This document shows, piece by piece, positions 1-5,999 of a stretch of 40,794 bases of DNA. Numbering within the stretch: position 1 is the stretch's first letter; each line of letters starts with the position of its first letter. This DNA is from Bacteroidota bacterium (lineage in GTDB: Bacteria; Bacteroidota; Bacteroidia; Flavobacteriales_D; Sanyastnellaceae): positions 1 to 40,794 of the forward strand of contig JAQCFW010000017.1 of the NCBI GenBank assembly GCA_027619225.1. The letters run 5' to 3'. The position numbers and the translations under genes were made by a program. The notes below the pieces were generated by a model. That model worked only from the letters and a program-made list of their open reading frames with translations. It was not told the DNA's origin and searched no databases.

Positions 1-44
1 TTGAGTCCTGTTGTATTAGCCATTCTATTCTTAACTATTATAGT

Positions 45-254
45 TTAACTCCCTACCTGTAGTGATGAATTGCGCTGAGAGTCTTGACTAATATGATACT
101 TCGTGGCATAATCGCTCAACCCCTCGTGTTTAAGCACATCTTTCAAGTCGTAGAGCTGTACTAAGTCTTTGTAAAAGAGTTCGAGAACTGAGTCGTCCTG
201 TGTACAAAGCGAGAGAGCGTCGAAAGATTGCCTCTCGTTTTTGTTTTTACCCAT
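45..254 (-). CDS. Doubtful small hypothetical protein
   Basis: A 69-residue frame starting at an internal Met (MGKNKNERQS) and ending in TAA; a 79-residue version could start at base 284. I recognise no family. It has no signal peptide or membrane segment and a hydrophilic mixed composition, with a possible short helical stretch around LELFYKDLVQLYD. It would be divergent from the secreted repeat protein that starts at 294, and the longer version would run over that gene's promoter-like element at 272-279, so the shorter start is preferred. It could equally be a chance frame or the decayed end of a longer gene. Confidence 0.25.
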   Translation of the reverse strand: MGKNKNERQSFDALSLCTQDDSVLELFYKDLVQLYDLKDVLKHEGLSDYATKYHISQDSQRNSSLQVGS

Positions 255-271
255 CTCAACGTGTGTTTGTC

Positions 272-279
272 TATCTTTA
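272..279 (+). promoter_or_regulatory. -7-like element of the 294 gene
   Basis: TATCTTTA resembles the Bacteroidota -7 consensus TAnnTTTG (7 of 8). It lies 14 bases before the ATG at 294, which would leave a short leader and supports that start. No convincing -33 TTG was found. Confidence 0.35.
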
Positions 280-293
280 ATCATACGTCAACG

Positions 294-941
294 ATGAAAT
301 CACTACTACTACTTCTCTTTTCATTCTCAATGACATTGAGTTTGTTTGCTCAATTCACGTATGTGCCTGATGCTAATTTTGAACAAAGACTTATTAATTT
401 AGGGCTAGATGATTTATTGGATGGACAGATACTGACCTCAAATATTAATGTAGTGAGCAGTTTAATCGCGTCATCGTCTTCTATTTCTGATTTAACAGGA
501 ATAGAAGATTTTACGGCCTTAACCTTATTAAGTTGTGGGCACAATCCACTTACAAACCTTGATGTAAGTAACAATACTCTTTTAACCACTTTGTGGTGTT
601 ATGAAAGTCAGCTTACCTGTCTAAATATTGCCAATGGGAACAATACGAATATAAGCTGGCTATCGTTGGGGGGAAACCCCAACCTTACTTGTGTAGAAGT
701 AGATGACGCCTCTTGGTCATCAGCGAATTGGCCAGAAATTCTAGAACCCCAATTTTCTTTCAGTGAAAACTGCGACAACGAATGCTCTCCTTCAGATGTA
801 GGCATCCACGAACTCAACTCTTCTAGAACCCTACTCAAAATCATAGACATGATGGGAAGAGAAACAAAAGGTGCTAAGAATGAATTTCTTTTATATATGT
901 ACGATGACGGATCAGTGGAGAAGACGTTTGTAGTAGAGTAA
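294..941 (+). CDS. Secreted leucine-rich-repeat-like protein with a T9SS-like tail
   Basis: The 215-residue product starts at MKSLLLLLF, a typical signal peptide ending near SLFAQ; an in-frame upstream start at 228 would put 22 odd residues before it. After cleavage it reads FTYVPDANFEQRLINLGLDD, a common opening of short Bacteroidota LRR-like surface proteins, then degenerate repeats of the type LTNLDVSNNT around residues 80-135, then a Cys-containing spacer. The C-terminus (LLKIIDMMGRETKG...EKTFVVE) resembles a short tail that I recall at the ends of many secreted proteins of marine Flavobacteriales, possibly a sorting signal; this is recollection, not a search. The substrate or partner is unknown. 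The protein is short for an LRR protein and may be a reduced copy. Confidence 0.75.
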   Translation: MKSLLLLLFSFSMTLSLFAQFTYVPDANFEQRLINLGLDDLLDGQILTSNINVVSSLIASSSSISDLTGIEDFTALTLLSCGHNPLTNLDVSNNTLLTTLWCYESQLTCLNIANGNNTNISWLSLGGNPNLTCVEVDDASWSSANWPEILEPQFSFSENCDNECSPSDVGIHELNSSRTLLKIIDMMGRETKGAKNEFLLYMYDDGSVEKTFVVE

Positions 942-963
942 TCACCGAAAGAGCTCGAGGTAG

Positions 964-1260
964 GTAGCGTTAGGGGTACCAAGCGAGAGACATTGCTCTG
1001 AAGCAACATTCAAAACTCTTTTAGCTTATCCCAATCCCAGCTCAGGAGACTTTTCGCTATTGAATATATCAGAAGAATCAATGTTTGGAATTGTGACGAT
1101 TTCCACAACCTCTGGATCAACAGTTTATTCTAAAGAAAGCGTAACGATTAGAGGTGGCGAATCACTAGAATTAAGCAATTTAGATTTACCTAAAGGCATC
1201 TACATAGTTACCTTCCAAGGATCTCTAAAAGGTCAGAGCTTAAAACTTATTGTCTTTTAA
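964..1260 (+). pseudogene. Orphan T9SS type A sorting-domain fragment
   Basis: One open frame runs from just after a TAG at 961 to the TAA at 1258-1260. It has no ATG near its beginning and no signal peptide. It reads LLAYPNPSSGDFSLLNIS, the classic opening of a type A T9SS C-terminal domain, and ends in SLKLIVF, the classic closing beta strand. The domain normally sits at the end of a large secreted protein, but the body is missing here. The preceding gene ends at 941 in another frame and has its own tail, so a simple frameshift joining the two is not obvious. I read this as the remnant of a lost T9SS cargo gene. A TTG start at 1060 would give only 66 residues without an export signal. Confidence 0.6.
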
Positions 1261-1266
1261 AAAGAA

Positions 1267-1306
1267 TAGCCCCGCCAACTCAAAGTTAACAGGGCTTTCT
1301 TTTTTA
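1267..1306 (+). terminator. Rho-independent terminator
   Basis: AGCCC pairs with GGGCT, with an inner AACT/AGTT stem, followed by TTCTTTTTT. It lies just after the T9SS fragment's stop and before tRNA-Cys, so it closes plus-strand transcription from the 294 gene or the remnant. Confidence 0.7.
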
Positions 1307-1308
1307 TC

Positions 1309-1382
1309 TGGAGGTCCGAAGCGGATTCGAACCGCTGTAGCAGCTTTTGCAGAGCTGAGCCTAGCCGCTCGGCCATCGGACC
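1309..1382 (-). tRNA. tRNA-Cys (anticodon GCA)
   Basis: Read on the minus strand, the acceptor stem GGTCCGA pairs fully with TCGGACC. The anticodon stem CAGCT/AGCTG holds the loop CTGCAAA, giving anticodon GCA. The T arm contains GGTTCGAATCC. The discriminator base is U, as expected for Cys, and CCA is encoded at the 3' end (1309-1311). A perfect -7-like element lies 9 bases upstream. Confidence 0.95.
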
Positions 1383-1391
1383 GTTACACGA

Positions 1392-1399
1392 CAAAGATA
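1392..1399 (-). promoter_or_regulatory. -7 element of tRNA-Cys
   Basis: TATCTTTG on the minus strand is an exact match to TAnnTTTG. It ends 9 bases before the mature tRNA 5' end, leaving a few bases of 5' leader for RNase P. Confidence 0.55.
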
Positions 1400-1431
1400 C
1401 ACAACTGAGTGTATAAGGCTGCACTCATTGC

Positions 1432-1439
1432 TATCTTCG
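1432..1439 (+). promoter_or_regulatory. -7-like element abutting pssA start
   Basis: TATCTTCG, one mismatch from TAnnTTTG, ends 4 bases before the pssA ATG. Transcription would begin at or next to the start codon, suggesting a leaderless message. Confidence 0.45.
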
Positions 1440-1443
1440 TTGC

Positions 1444-2187
1444 ATGAATTTCAAGAGATTAATACCTAACGCCCTGACAATGGGTAATTTATTAGGGGGA
1501 GCATATGTATGCTGGGAAGCGGCTTCTGGGGCAGACATAACAGACGGAAGAATAGCGGCGGTTTGGTTGGCTGCGATGTTTTTTGATGTTTTAGATGGAT
1601 GGGCTGCAAGGAAGCTGGGTGTGGAAGGTCCGATGGGCGTACAGTTAGATTCTTTAGCAGATCTTGTGACGAGTGGGTTAGCCCCTGCTTTTGTTTCATA
1701 CAGGTTAATTTGCGAAAGCGGGGCGTGTGATAGCTTAATGCTGAATGCCCTTCCTGCACTGCTAGTGGTAGCGGCAGCGTATAGGCTGGCCAGATACAAT
1801 GTGAGCGCTTCGGAAGGAAAGGGTTCTGGTTTTTTTGAGGGGTTGCCAGCTCCAGCAGCTGGGTTGTTTTGGATGGGGATGACGTTGTGGTGGGGAGCGG
1901 CTTATTCAGGTAGCGAAGGTCAAATAAGAGTGATGCTCGTAGTTGCGTCCGTGGGCATGGTTATGTTCCCTCTTTTGATGGTGATTAAAAGGCCTTTTTT
2001 TGGATTAAAAACATGGGGCAAAGACAAGACAATTGATGCGGTAAGAATGGGTCTTGGGGTTGGATTTATCGCAGTTGCTATTGGAACGTGGATTGCTTGG
2101 GGAAATGCATACGCAGCGGTGTCGTTGTGTGTACTTTTGTACTCAAGTTTAGCACTCATATTTGCCCCGAAAGATATTACCTCATGA
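1444..2187 (+). CDS. pssA: CDP-diacylglycerol--serine O-phosphatidyltransferase
   Basis: This 247-residue integral membrane enzyme makes phosphatidylserine from CDP-diacylglycerol and serine, the first step towards phosphatidylethanolamine. The CDP-alcohol phosphotransferase motif D-G-x2-A-R-x8-G-x3-D-x3-D is complete: D51-G52, A55-R56, G65, D69 and D73, with an extra Asp at 48. The N-terminus NALTMGNLLGG is typical of the bacterial PssA family, and several hydrophobic helices follow. Length is normal. The stop codon overlaps the purS start (ATGA, 2184-2187), so the two genes are translationally coupled. Confidence 0.93.
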   Translation: MNFKRLIPNALTMGNLLGGAYVCWEAASGADITDGRIAAVWLAAMFFDVLDGWAARKLGVEGPMGVQLDSLADLVTSGLAPAFVSYRLICESGACDSLMLNALPALLVVAAAYRLARYNVSASEGKGSGFFEGLPAPAAGLFWMGMTLWWGAAYSGSEGQIRVMLVVASVGMVMFPLLMVIKRPFFGLKTWGKDKTIDAVRMGLGVGFIAVAIGTWIAWGNAYAAVSLCVLLYSSLALIFAPKDITS

Positions 2188-2438
2188 AATTTGTAGCAGA
2201 GATTGACATTATGCCCCTTCCGACACTTTTAGATCCACAAGGAAAAGCTGTTGGCGGCACCATGAAGAGTATGGGTCTTCCTGAGATTGGAGGTGTAAGA
2301 ATCGGAAAGCACGTTACTCTTGAGGTAGATGCATCGGATAAAGCTACTGCCGAGGCTAAGGTTGTTGAAGCTTGTGAAAAGCTTCTTGTAAACCAAATAA
2401 TGGAGGGCTTCACCTTCCGAGTCGAAGAGTCGAAGTAA
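2184..2438 (+). CDS. purS: Phosphoribosylformylglycinamidine synthase subunit PurS
   Basis: An 84-residue protein beginning MKFVAEIDIMPLPTLLDPQG. This matches PurS, the small dimeric subunit that bridges PurL and the glutaminase PurQ in the three-part FGAM synthase of purine synthesis. The segment VGGTMKSMGLPEIGGVRIGK is the characteristic PurS core, and the remainder forms the expected beta-alpha fold. The ATG overlaps the pssA stop, so expression depends on the pssA message. No purQ or purL is in the window. An upstream in-frame start at 2088 would overlap pssA by 100 bases and is rejected. Confidence 0.88.
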   Translation: MKFVAEIDIMPLPTLLDPQGKAVGGTMKSMGLPEIGGVRIGKHVTLEVDASDKATAEAKVVEACEKLLVNQIMEGFTFRVEESK

Positions 2439-2457
2439 ACGTCGCAATTCGCCTTAA

Positions 2458-2952
2458 TTAAAGCAACCCTGCAGACAACAAGAGAGCGAATAGCTCTGTA
2501 TGTGAAGGATCTCCCTGTAATGTGGCGACGATATCAAAAGGGCTAATGCTGTTTTCTTTAAAGATATTGATCACGTCAGGGTGTGACACGTCTGGGCGAA
2601 TCGTGTAGGCGATATCTAAAGGAAAATTGCTATTTCCAACATAGACAACACCTTGCTCAAGAGTATATGTGATTGCATCTGTGAAGTGTGAATCTCCGAT
2701 GTGCAATTTCCCCTCCCTTAGAGTGTATGCAAGATTAAAAGTGCTGGTTGAATATCCGGCGTAAATCCGATCGAGATCCACAGTATAGAGAATCTCTCCC
2801 CGCCACCCATTTCCATCTCTGACGACCCCACCATCGATGTGGCAGATTACCTCATTCCACCGAAGAGATGTTGAAGGGTAGAGATATGTTGAGGTTTGGG
2901 CGAAAGAGCCAAGGGAAACAATCGCAAGAGCACAAGTGAGGATTAAACGCAT
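2458..2952 (-). CDS. Secreted beta-repeat hypothetical protein
   Basis: The 164-residue product starts at MRLILTCALA with a clean signal peptide (cleavage near GSFAQ), so it is exported. The mature part contains about four short repeats built on the pattern Y-T-L-x2-G-x-hydrophobic2-x-G-x-S-x-F (for example YTLREGKLHIGDSHF and YTLEQGVVYVGNSNF, residues about 75-125), suggesting a small beta-solenoid or beta-sandwich. The family is not recognised and the function is unknown. The ATG lies 10 bases inside the 3' end of the upstream PLP-enzyme gene, so it is probably the second gene of that operon. An earlier start at 2979 would add nine residues before the signal peptide. Confidence 0.7.
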   Translation of the reverse strand: MRLILTCALAIVSLGSFAQTSTYLYPSTSLRWNEVICHIDGGVVRDGNGWRGEILYTVDLDRIYAGYSTSTFNLAYTLREGKLHIGDSHFTDAITYTLEQGVVYVGNSNFPLDIAYTIRPDVSHPDVINIFKENSISPFDIVATLQGDPSHTELFALLLSAGLL

Positions 2953-4226
2953 TCTAAAGTTTCTTCGTAAACTTTGCAAGCCGCCTGAAGCGCTTGATCT
3001 ATGTCAGCGATGAGGTCCTCTGGGTGCTCGAGCCCAATAGAGATGCGAACGAGACCTTCTGTTATTCCGTGTTTTAATTTTTCGTCAACAGAAACTCCAG
3101 CGTGGGTCATACTGGCAGGGTGCTCTGCTAAAGACTCTGTTGAGCCGAGGCTGACAGCGAGTTGGATGTGGTTGAGGGCGTCTAGGAAAGCAAAAGCCGC
3201 CGGACGCCCACCAGGAAGTTCCATAGCGAACATTGCTCCACCGTTAGCCTGCTGCTCTTTCGCAATTTCAGCGGACCGAATATCGCCAGCCCCCTCTAAA
3301 TCTTCAGCCCAAGCAGAGTAAATTTTATTTATTCCAGCAACAGGCGTACCTGGAGTTTCTTGGATGTGGTCAAGGACAAGGCGTGCAGAACGGACTTGGC
3401 GCTCAACCCTAACTTGGAGAGTTTCCATAGATCTTGATAGCATCCAACAGGTGTGCGGGTCAGCCATTCCTCCAAAGAACGTTCTGTATTCGAACACCTT
3501 CGCCATCGCCATTGCTTCTCCACTTACTGCTCCAGCAATAAGATCACTATGTCCCCCGATGTATTTCGTCGCGGAGTAAACATTTAAATCAGCACCGAGC
3601 TCTAAGGGTCGTTGTATAATAGGCCCTAAGAATGTGTTGTCAACGGCTACAATGATGCGGTGATCCTCAGAAGAATTATTCTTTGCCCAATCCGCGGCTG
3701 TTTTAATGCTGTGAATTTGAAGTGTGGGATTAGCTGGGGTTTCTACGTAAATCATTCCAGGGAGGCCATCCGCTTCTGTAAAGGACGCCAAATCATTGAG
3801 ACTTTCCAGGCGCTTAACACTTACACCCATAGACGGAAGGATGTCATCAACAATGTGTTGGGTTCCTCCATATAAAGGGCCTACATACCAAAGCGGCTTG
3901 TCGGGACCCGTTAAAGCAAATAACATGGTGCTTATTGCCGCCATTCCGCTTGCAAAAAATGCAGCAGCGTCAGATTCGTCCCAGGCAGCCAATCGGGCTT
4001 CAGCTACACTTAGAGTGGGGTTTCCTAAACGACTGTAGATAAAACCACCTTCTGGCGGCGTCTCTGCTCCCTCCACTCCGTAAGTAGTTTCCATGTGAGC
4101 CGCTCCAACAGCCGCGCTAGGAAAAACAAATGTAGAAGCTGGGTGAATAGGAGGTTTAACAGCTCCGTGGTTGTCAGCAGGGTTATATCCAGCAAACAGT
4201 GCTTTTGTCTCTAAATGTGTTTTCAT
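2943..4226 (-). CDS. Gamma-family PLP enzyme (cystathionine gamma-synthase / methionine gamma-lyase-like)
   Basis: A 427-residue member of the Cys/Met metabolism PLP-dependent family. The PLP lysine is K221 in NVYSATKYIGGHSD; the substrate/PLP region FIYSRLGNPT and the VETPANPTLQ motif are also present. In methionine gamma-lyases the motif LYGC carries a Cys important for activity; here the motif is LYGGT with Gly at 121, as in cystathionine gamma-synthases and lyases. The exact reaction therefore cannot be assigned from sequence. The gene is divergent from an Lrp/AsnC regulator, which fits an amino-acid-responsive sulfur metabolism role. A -7-like box ends 5 bases before its ATG. The downstream secreted protein overlaps its 3' end. 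Confidence 0.85.
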   Translation of the reverse strand: MKTHLETKALFAGYNPADNHGAVKPPIHPASTFVFPSAAVGAAHMETTYGVEGAETPPEGGFIYSRLGNPTLSVAEARLAAWDESDAAAFFASGMAAISTMLFALTGPDKPLWYVGPLYGGTQHIVDDILPSMGVSVKRLESLNDLASFTEADGLPGMIYVETPANPTLQIHSIKTAADWAKNNSSEDHRIIVAVDNTFLGPIIQRPLELGADLNVYSATKYIGGHSDLIAGAVSGEAMAMAKVFEYRTFFGGMADPHTCWMLSRSMETLQVRVERQVRSARLVLDHIQETPGTPVAGINKIYSAWAEDLEGAGDIRSAEIAKEQQANGGAMFAMELPGGRPAAFAFLDALNHIQLAVSLGSTESLAEHPASMTHAGVSVDEKLKHGITEGLVRISIGLEHPEDLIADIDQALQAACKVYEETLECV

Positions 4227-4231
4227 GTGTG

Positions 4232-4239
4232 TAAAGCTA
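4232..4239 (-). promoter_or_regulatory. -7-like element of the PLP-enzyme gene
   Basis: TAGCTTTA on the minus strand, one mismatch from TAnnTTTG, ends 5 bases before the ATG at 4226 and suggests a leaderless or nearly leaderless message. Confidence 0.4.
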
Positions 4240-4272
4240 CGCTGTTGTTTTGTTATTGGTTAGATGTTTAGA

Positions 4273-4327
4273 ACAATTTTATTGTATTGTCTGAAATTAC
4301 ATCAATTTGTGCTAATTTGTGCTAATT
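4273..4327. promoter_or_regulatory. Candidate Lrp/AsnC operator region
   Basis: Within the 122-base divergent spacer, the 13-base inverted repeat ACAAT-TTT-ATTGT (4273-4285) is followed by two perfect tandem copies of AATTTGTGCT (4304-4323) and a partial third copy (AATT). The 10-base period would place the copies on one face of the helix, as expected for an oligomeric Lrp/AsnC protein. Assignment to the adjacent regulator is inference. Confidence 0.4.
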
Positions 4328-4348
4328 ATAGCATATATAACAGAACAA

Positions 4349-4795
4349 ATGAATCTTATAGACGCTTTAGACCGCACAATTGTCGAACATTTAGAGTTTG
4401 ATGGACGCTGTAGTATGCAAGATTTAAGTGATTTGACTGGATTAAGCCGCAGTGCTGTTTTTGCCAGAGTGAAACGCTTAGAAAATGACGGAGTAATCCA
4501 GAGGTATACAGTTAAGCTTGACAGGAAAAAGATGGGCTTTGCACTCAAAGCGTTTTGCAGCGTGAATCTGAAACTACATGAACGAGCAGCTCTTGAAGAA
4601 TTTGAACACGATATAGGTAGCTTTAAAGAAGTTAGATCGTGCTACCATCTCACTGGAATATCAGATTATATGCTCGAGATAAATGTCCCAGATATGGACC
4701 ACTACCATAGATTTATCACAAGAAAACTGGCGGCATTAGATAACATTGCGCAAGTAAAAAGCATGTTCGTGATGAACGAAATAATAGAAAAATAA
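4349..4795 (+). CDS. Lrp/AsnC family transcriptional regulator
   Basis: A 148-residue protein with the usual architecture. The N-terminal winged helix-turn-helix spans about residues 5-60 (LDRTIVEHLEFDGRCS, then the recognition helix LSRSAVFARVKRLENDGVI). The C-terminal RAM/AsnC ligand-binding domain spans about 65-148, including GISDYMLEI. Start chosen at MNLIDALDRT; the GTG at 4319 would add ten residues that the family lacks and would consume the putative operator repeats. Divergence from the PLP enzyme suggests it controls that gene and itself in response to an amino acid, perhaps methionine; the ligand is an inference. Confidence 0.9.
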   Translation: MNLIDALDRTIVEHLEFDGRCSMQDLSDLTGLSRSAVFARVKRLENDGVIQRYTVKLDRKKMGFALKAFCSVNLKLHERAALEEFEHDIGSFKEVRSCYHLTGISDYMLEINVPDMDHYHRFITRKLAALDNIAQVKSMFVMNEIIEK

Positions 4796-4804
4796 ACCGG
4801 GTAT

Positions 4805-4826
4805 TAGTCTAGTACTAGTCTAGTAT
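4805..4826. repeat. Tandem 11-bp repeat spanning the pgk stop
   Basis: Two near-identical 11-mers, TAGTCTAGTAC and TAGTCTAGTAT, lie end to end. The pgk stop codon (TAG on the minus strand, 4815-4817) falls at their junction and a second in-frame TAG follows, so the gene ends in tandem stops. Confidence 0.6.
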
Positions 4827-5999
4827 TGCTGCGATTCCAGGAAGAGTTTTCCCCTCCAAATATTCTAACATAGCTCCACCTCCCGTACTCACATAGCTTA
4901 CCTCTTCAGCAAGTCCGCAGGCGTTGATTGCGGCAACGGAATCTCCTCCACCGACTAGCGTGTAAGCACCTTTTTTTGTAGCGTCTTTTAAAGCATTTGC
5001 CACTGTGAATGTACCTTTAGAGCAAGCTTTAAATTCGAAGACTCCCATAGGACCATTCCAAAGAACAGTTTCGCTTTCTTTTACAGCAGCGGCAAACTTT
5101 TTACAAGCTTTAGGGCCTATATCGAGTCCCATCCAGCCTTCTTTGATTTCATCAGAATTGCAAATCACAAAATTTGCATCGGCGGAGAATTGATCTGCAC
5201 AAACAGAGTCCTCTGGAAGCAGAATTTCAGTGGAGCAACTTGCTGCCTTTTCTAAAACGGCTTTCGCTCTTTCGACCATCTCCTTTTCCACTAAGCTGTC
5301 ACCCACTTTACCGCCTTTAGCAAGTATAAAAGTGTAAGCCATCCCCCCACCTATCATCAGTTTGTCCACCTTCTCTACCATGTTTTCTAAAACAGTGAGC
5401 TTGCTACTAACCTTGGCCCCCCCTATAATAGCGAGTAACGGCCTTGCGGGTTTAGACATAACCTTACTCAAAGCAGAAATTTCCGCTTCTAAAAGTTTAC
5501 CGAAAGCCTTGTCTTCAGGAAAAAATCGAGCGATTACAGCTGTAGAGGCGTGATTTCTATGGACAGTTCCAAATGCGTCGTTAATATATAGATCACCGTT
5601 CTCAGCCAATTGGCCTGCGAAAAACTCATCCCCACTTTTTTCCTCCTCATGAAACCTTAAATTCTCAAGAAGAGCTATTTCTCCTGGCTTGAGGTTTTGT
5701 GATACATCTAGAGCGCTATCGCCAATACAGTCACTTGCAAACTGTACAGGGTTTCCAAGCAAACCCTCCAAATGGGAGACGATGTGCTTTAAACTGTATT
5801 CCTCAGAAACACCCCTAGGTCTTCCAAGGTGGCTCATTAAAACGACAGAAGCGCCACCCTTTAAAAGGGCTTTGATGGTGGGAAGCGCCCGACGAATTCT
5901 CGTGTCGTCTTGCACATTGTGAGACTTATCTAAAGGGACATTGAAGTCTACTCTCACTAGCGCTCTGCGCCCCCTGATATTTAGATCGGAGATTGTCAT
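4815..5999 (-). CDS. pgk: Phosphoglycerate kinase
   Basis: This 394-residue cytosolic enzyme transfers phosphate between 1,3-bisphosphoglycerate and ADP in glycolysis and gluconeogenesis. Hallmarks are all present: RVDFNVPLD near the N-terminus, the substrate-binding MSHLGRPRG, LENLRFHEEE, the nucleotide-domain GGAKVSSKL, the hinge segment WNGPMGVFE and the C-terminal GGGDSVAA. Length is normal. Its ATG directly follows the glyQS stop codon with no gap, so it is the second gene of a glyQS-pgk operon and is likely coupled to it. Confidence 0.97.
   Translation of the reverse strand: MTISDLNIRGRRALVRVDFNVPLDKSHNVQDDTRIRRALPTIKALLKGGASVVLMSHLGRPRGVSEEYSLKHIVSHLEGLLGNPVQFASDCIGDSALDVSQNLKPGEIALLENLRFHEEEKSGDEFFAGQLAENGDLYINDAFGTVHRNHASTAVIARFFPEDKAFGKLLEAEISALSKVMSKPARPLLAIIGGAKVSSKLTVLENMVEKVDKLMIGGGMAYTFILAKGGKVGDSLVEKEMVERAKAVLEKAASCSTEILLPEDSVCADQFSADANFVICNSDEIKEGWMGLDIGPKACKKFAAAVKESETVLWNGPMGVFEFKACSKGTFTVANALKDATKKGAYTLVGGGDSVAAINACGLAEEVSYVSTGGGAMLEYLEGKTLPGIAAILD

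Noticed and set aside
608-1009. A minus-strand 133-residue protein over the LRR-like gene
   Set aside because: It lies opposite a gene with a good signal peptide and repeats, and shows no family features.
1060-1260. A separate 66-residue gene with a TTG start
   Set aside because: The frame is open upstream to 964 and reads straight into a T9SS sorting domain; there is no signal peptide, so a gene remnant is a better reading.
4319-4348. GTG start for the Lrp/AsnC regulator
   Set aside because: The extra ten residues are not family-like and the region carries tandem repeats typical of an operator.
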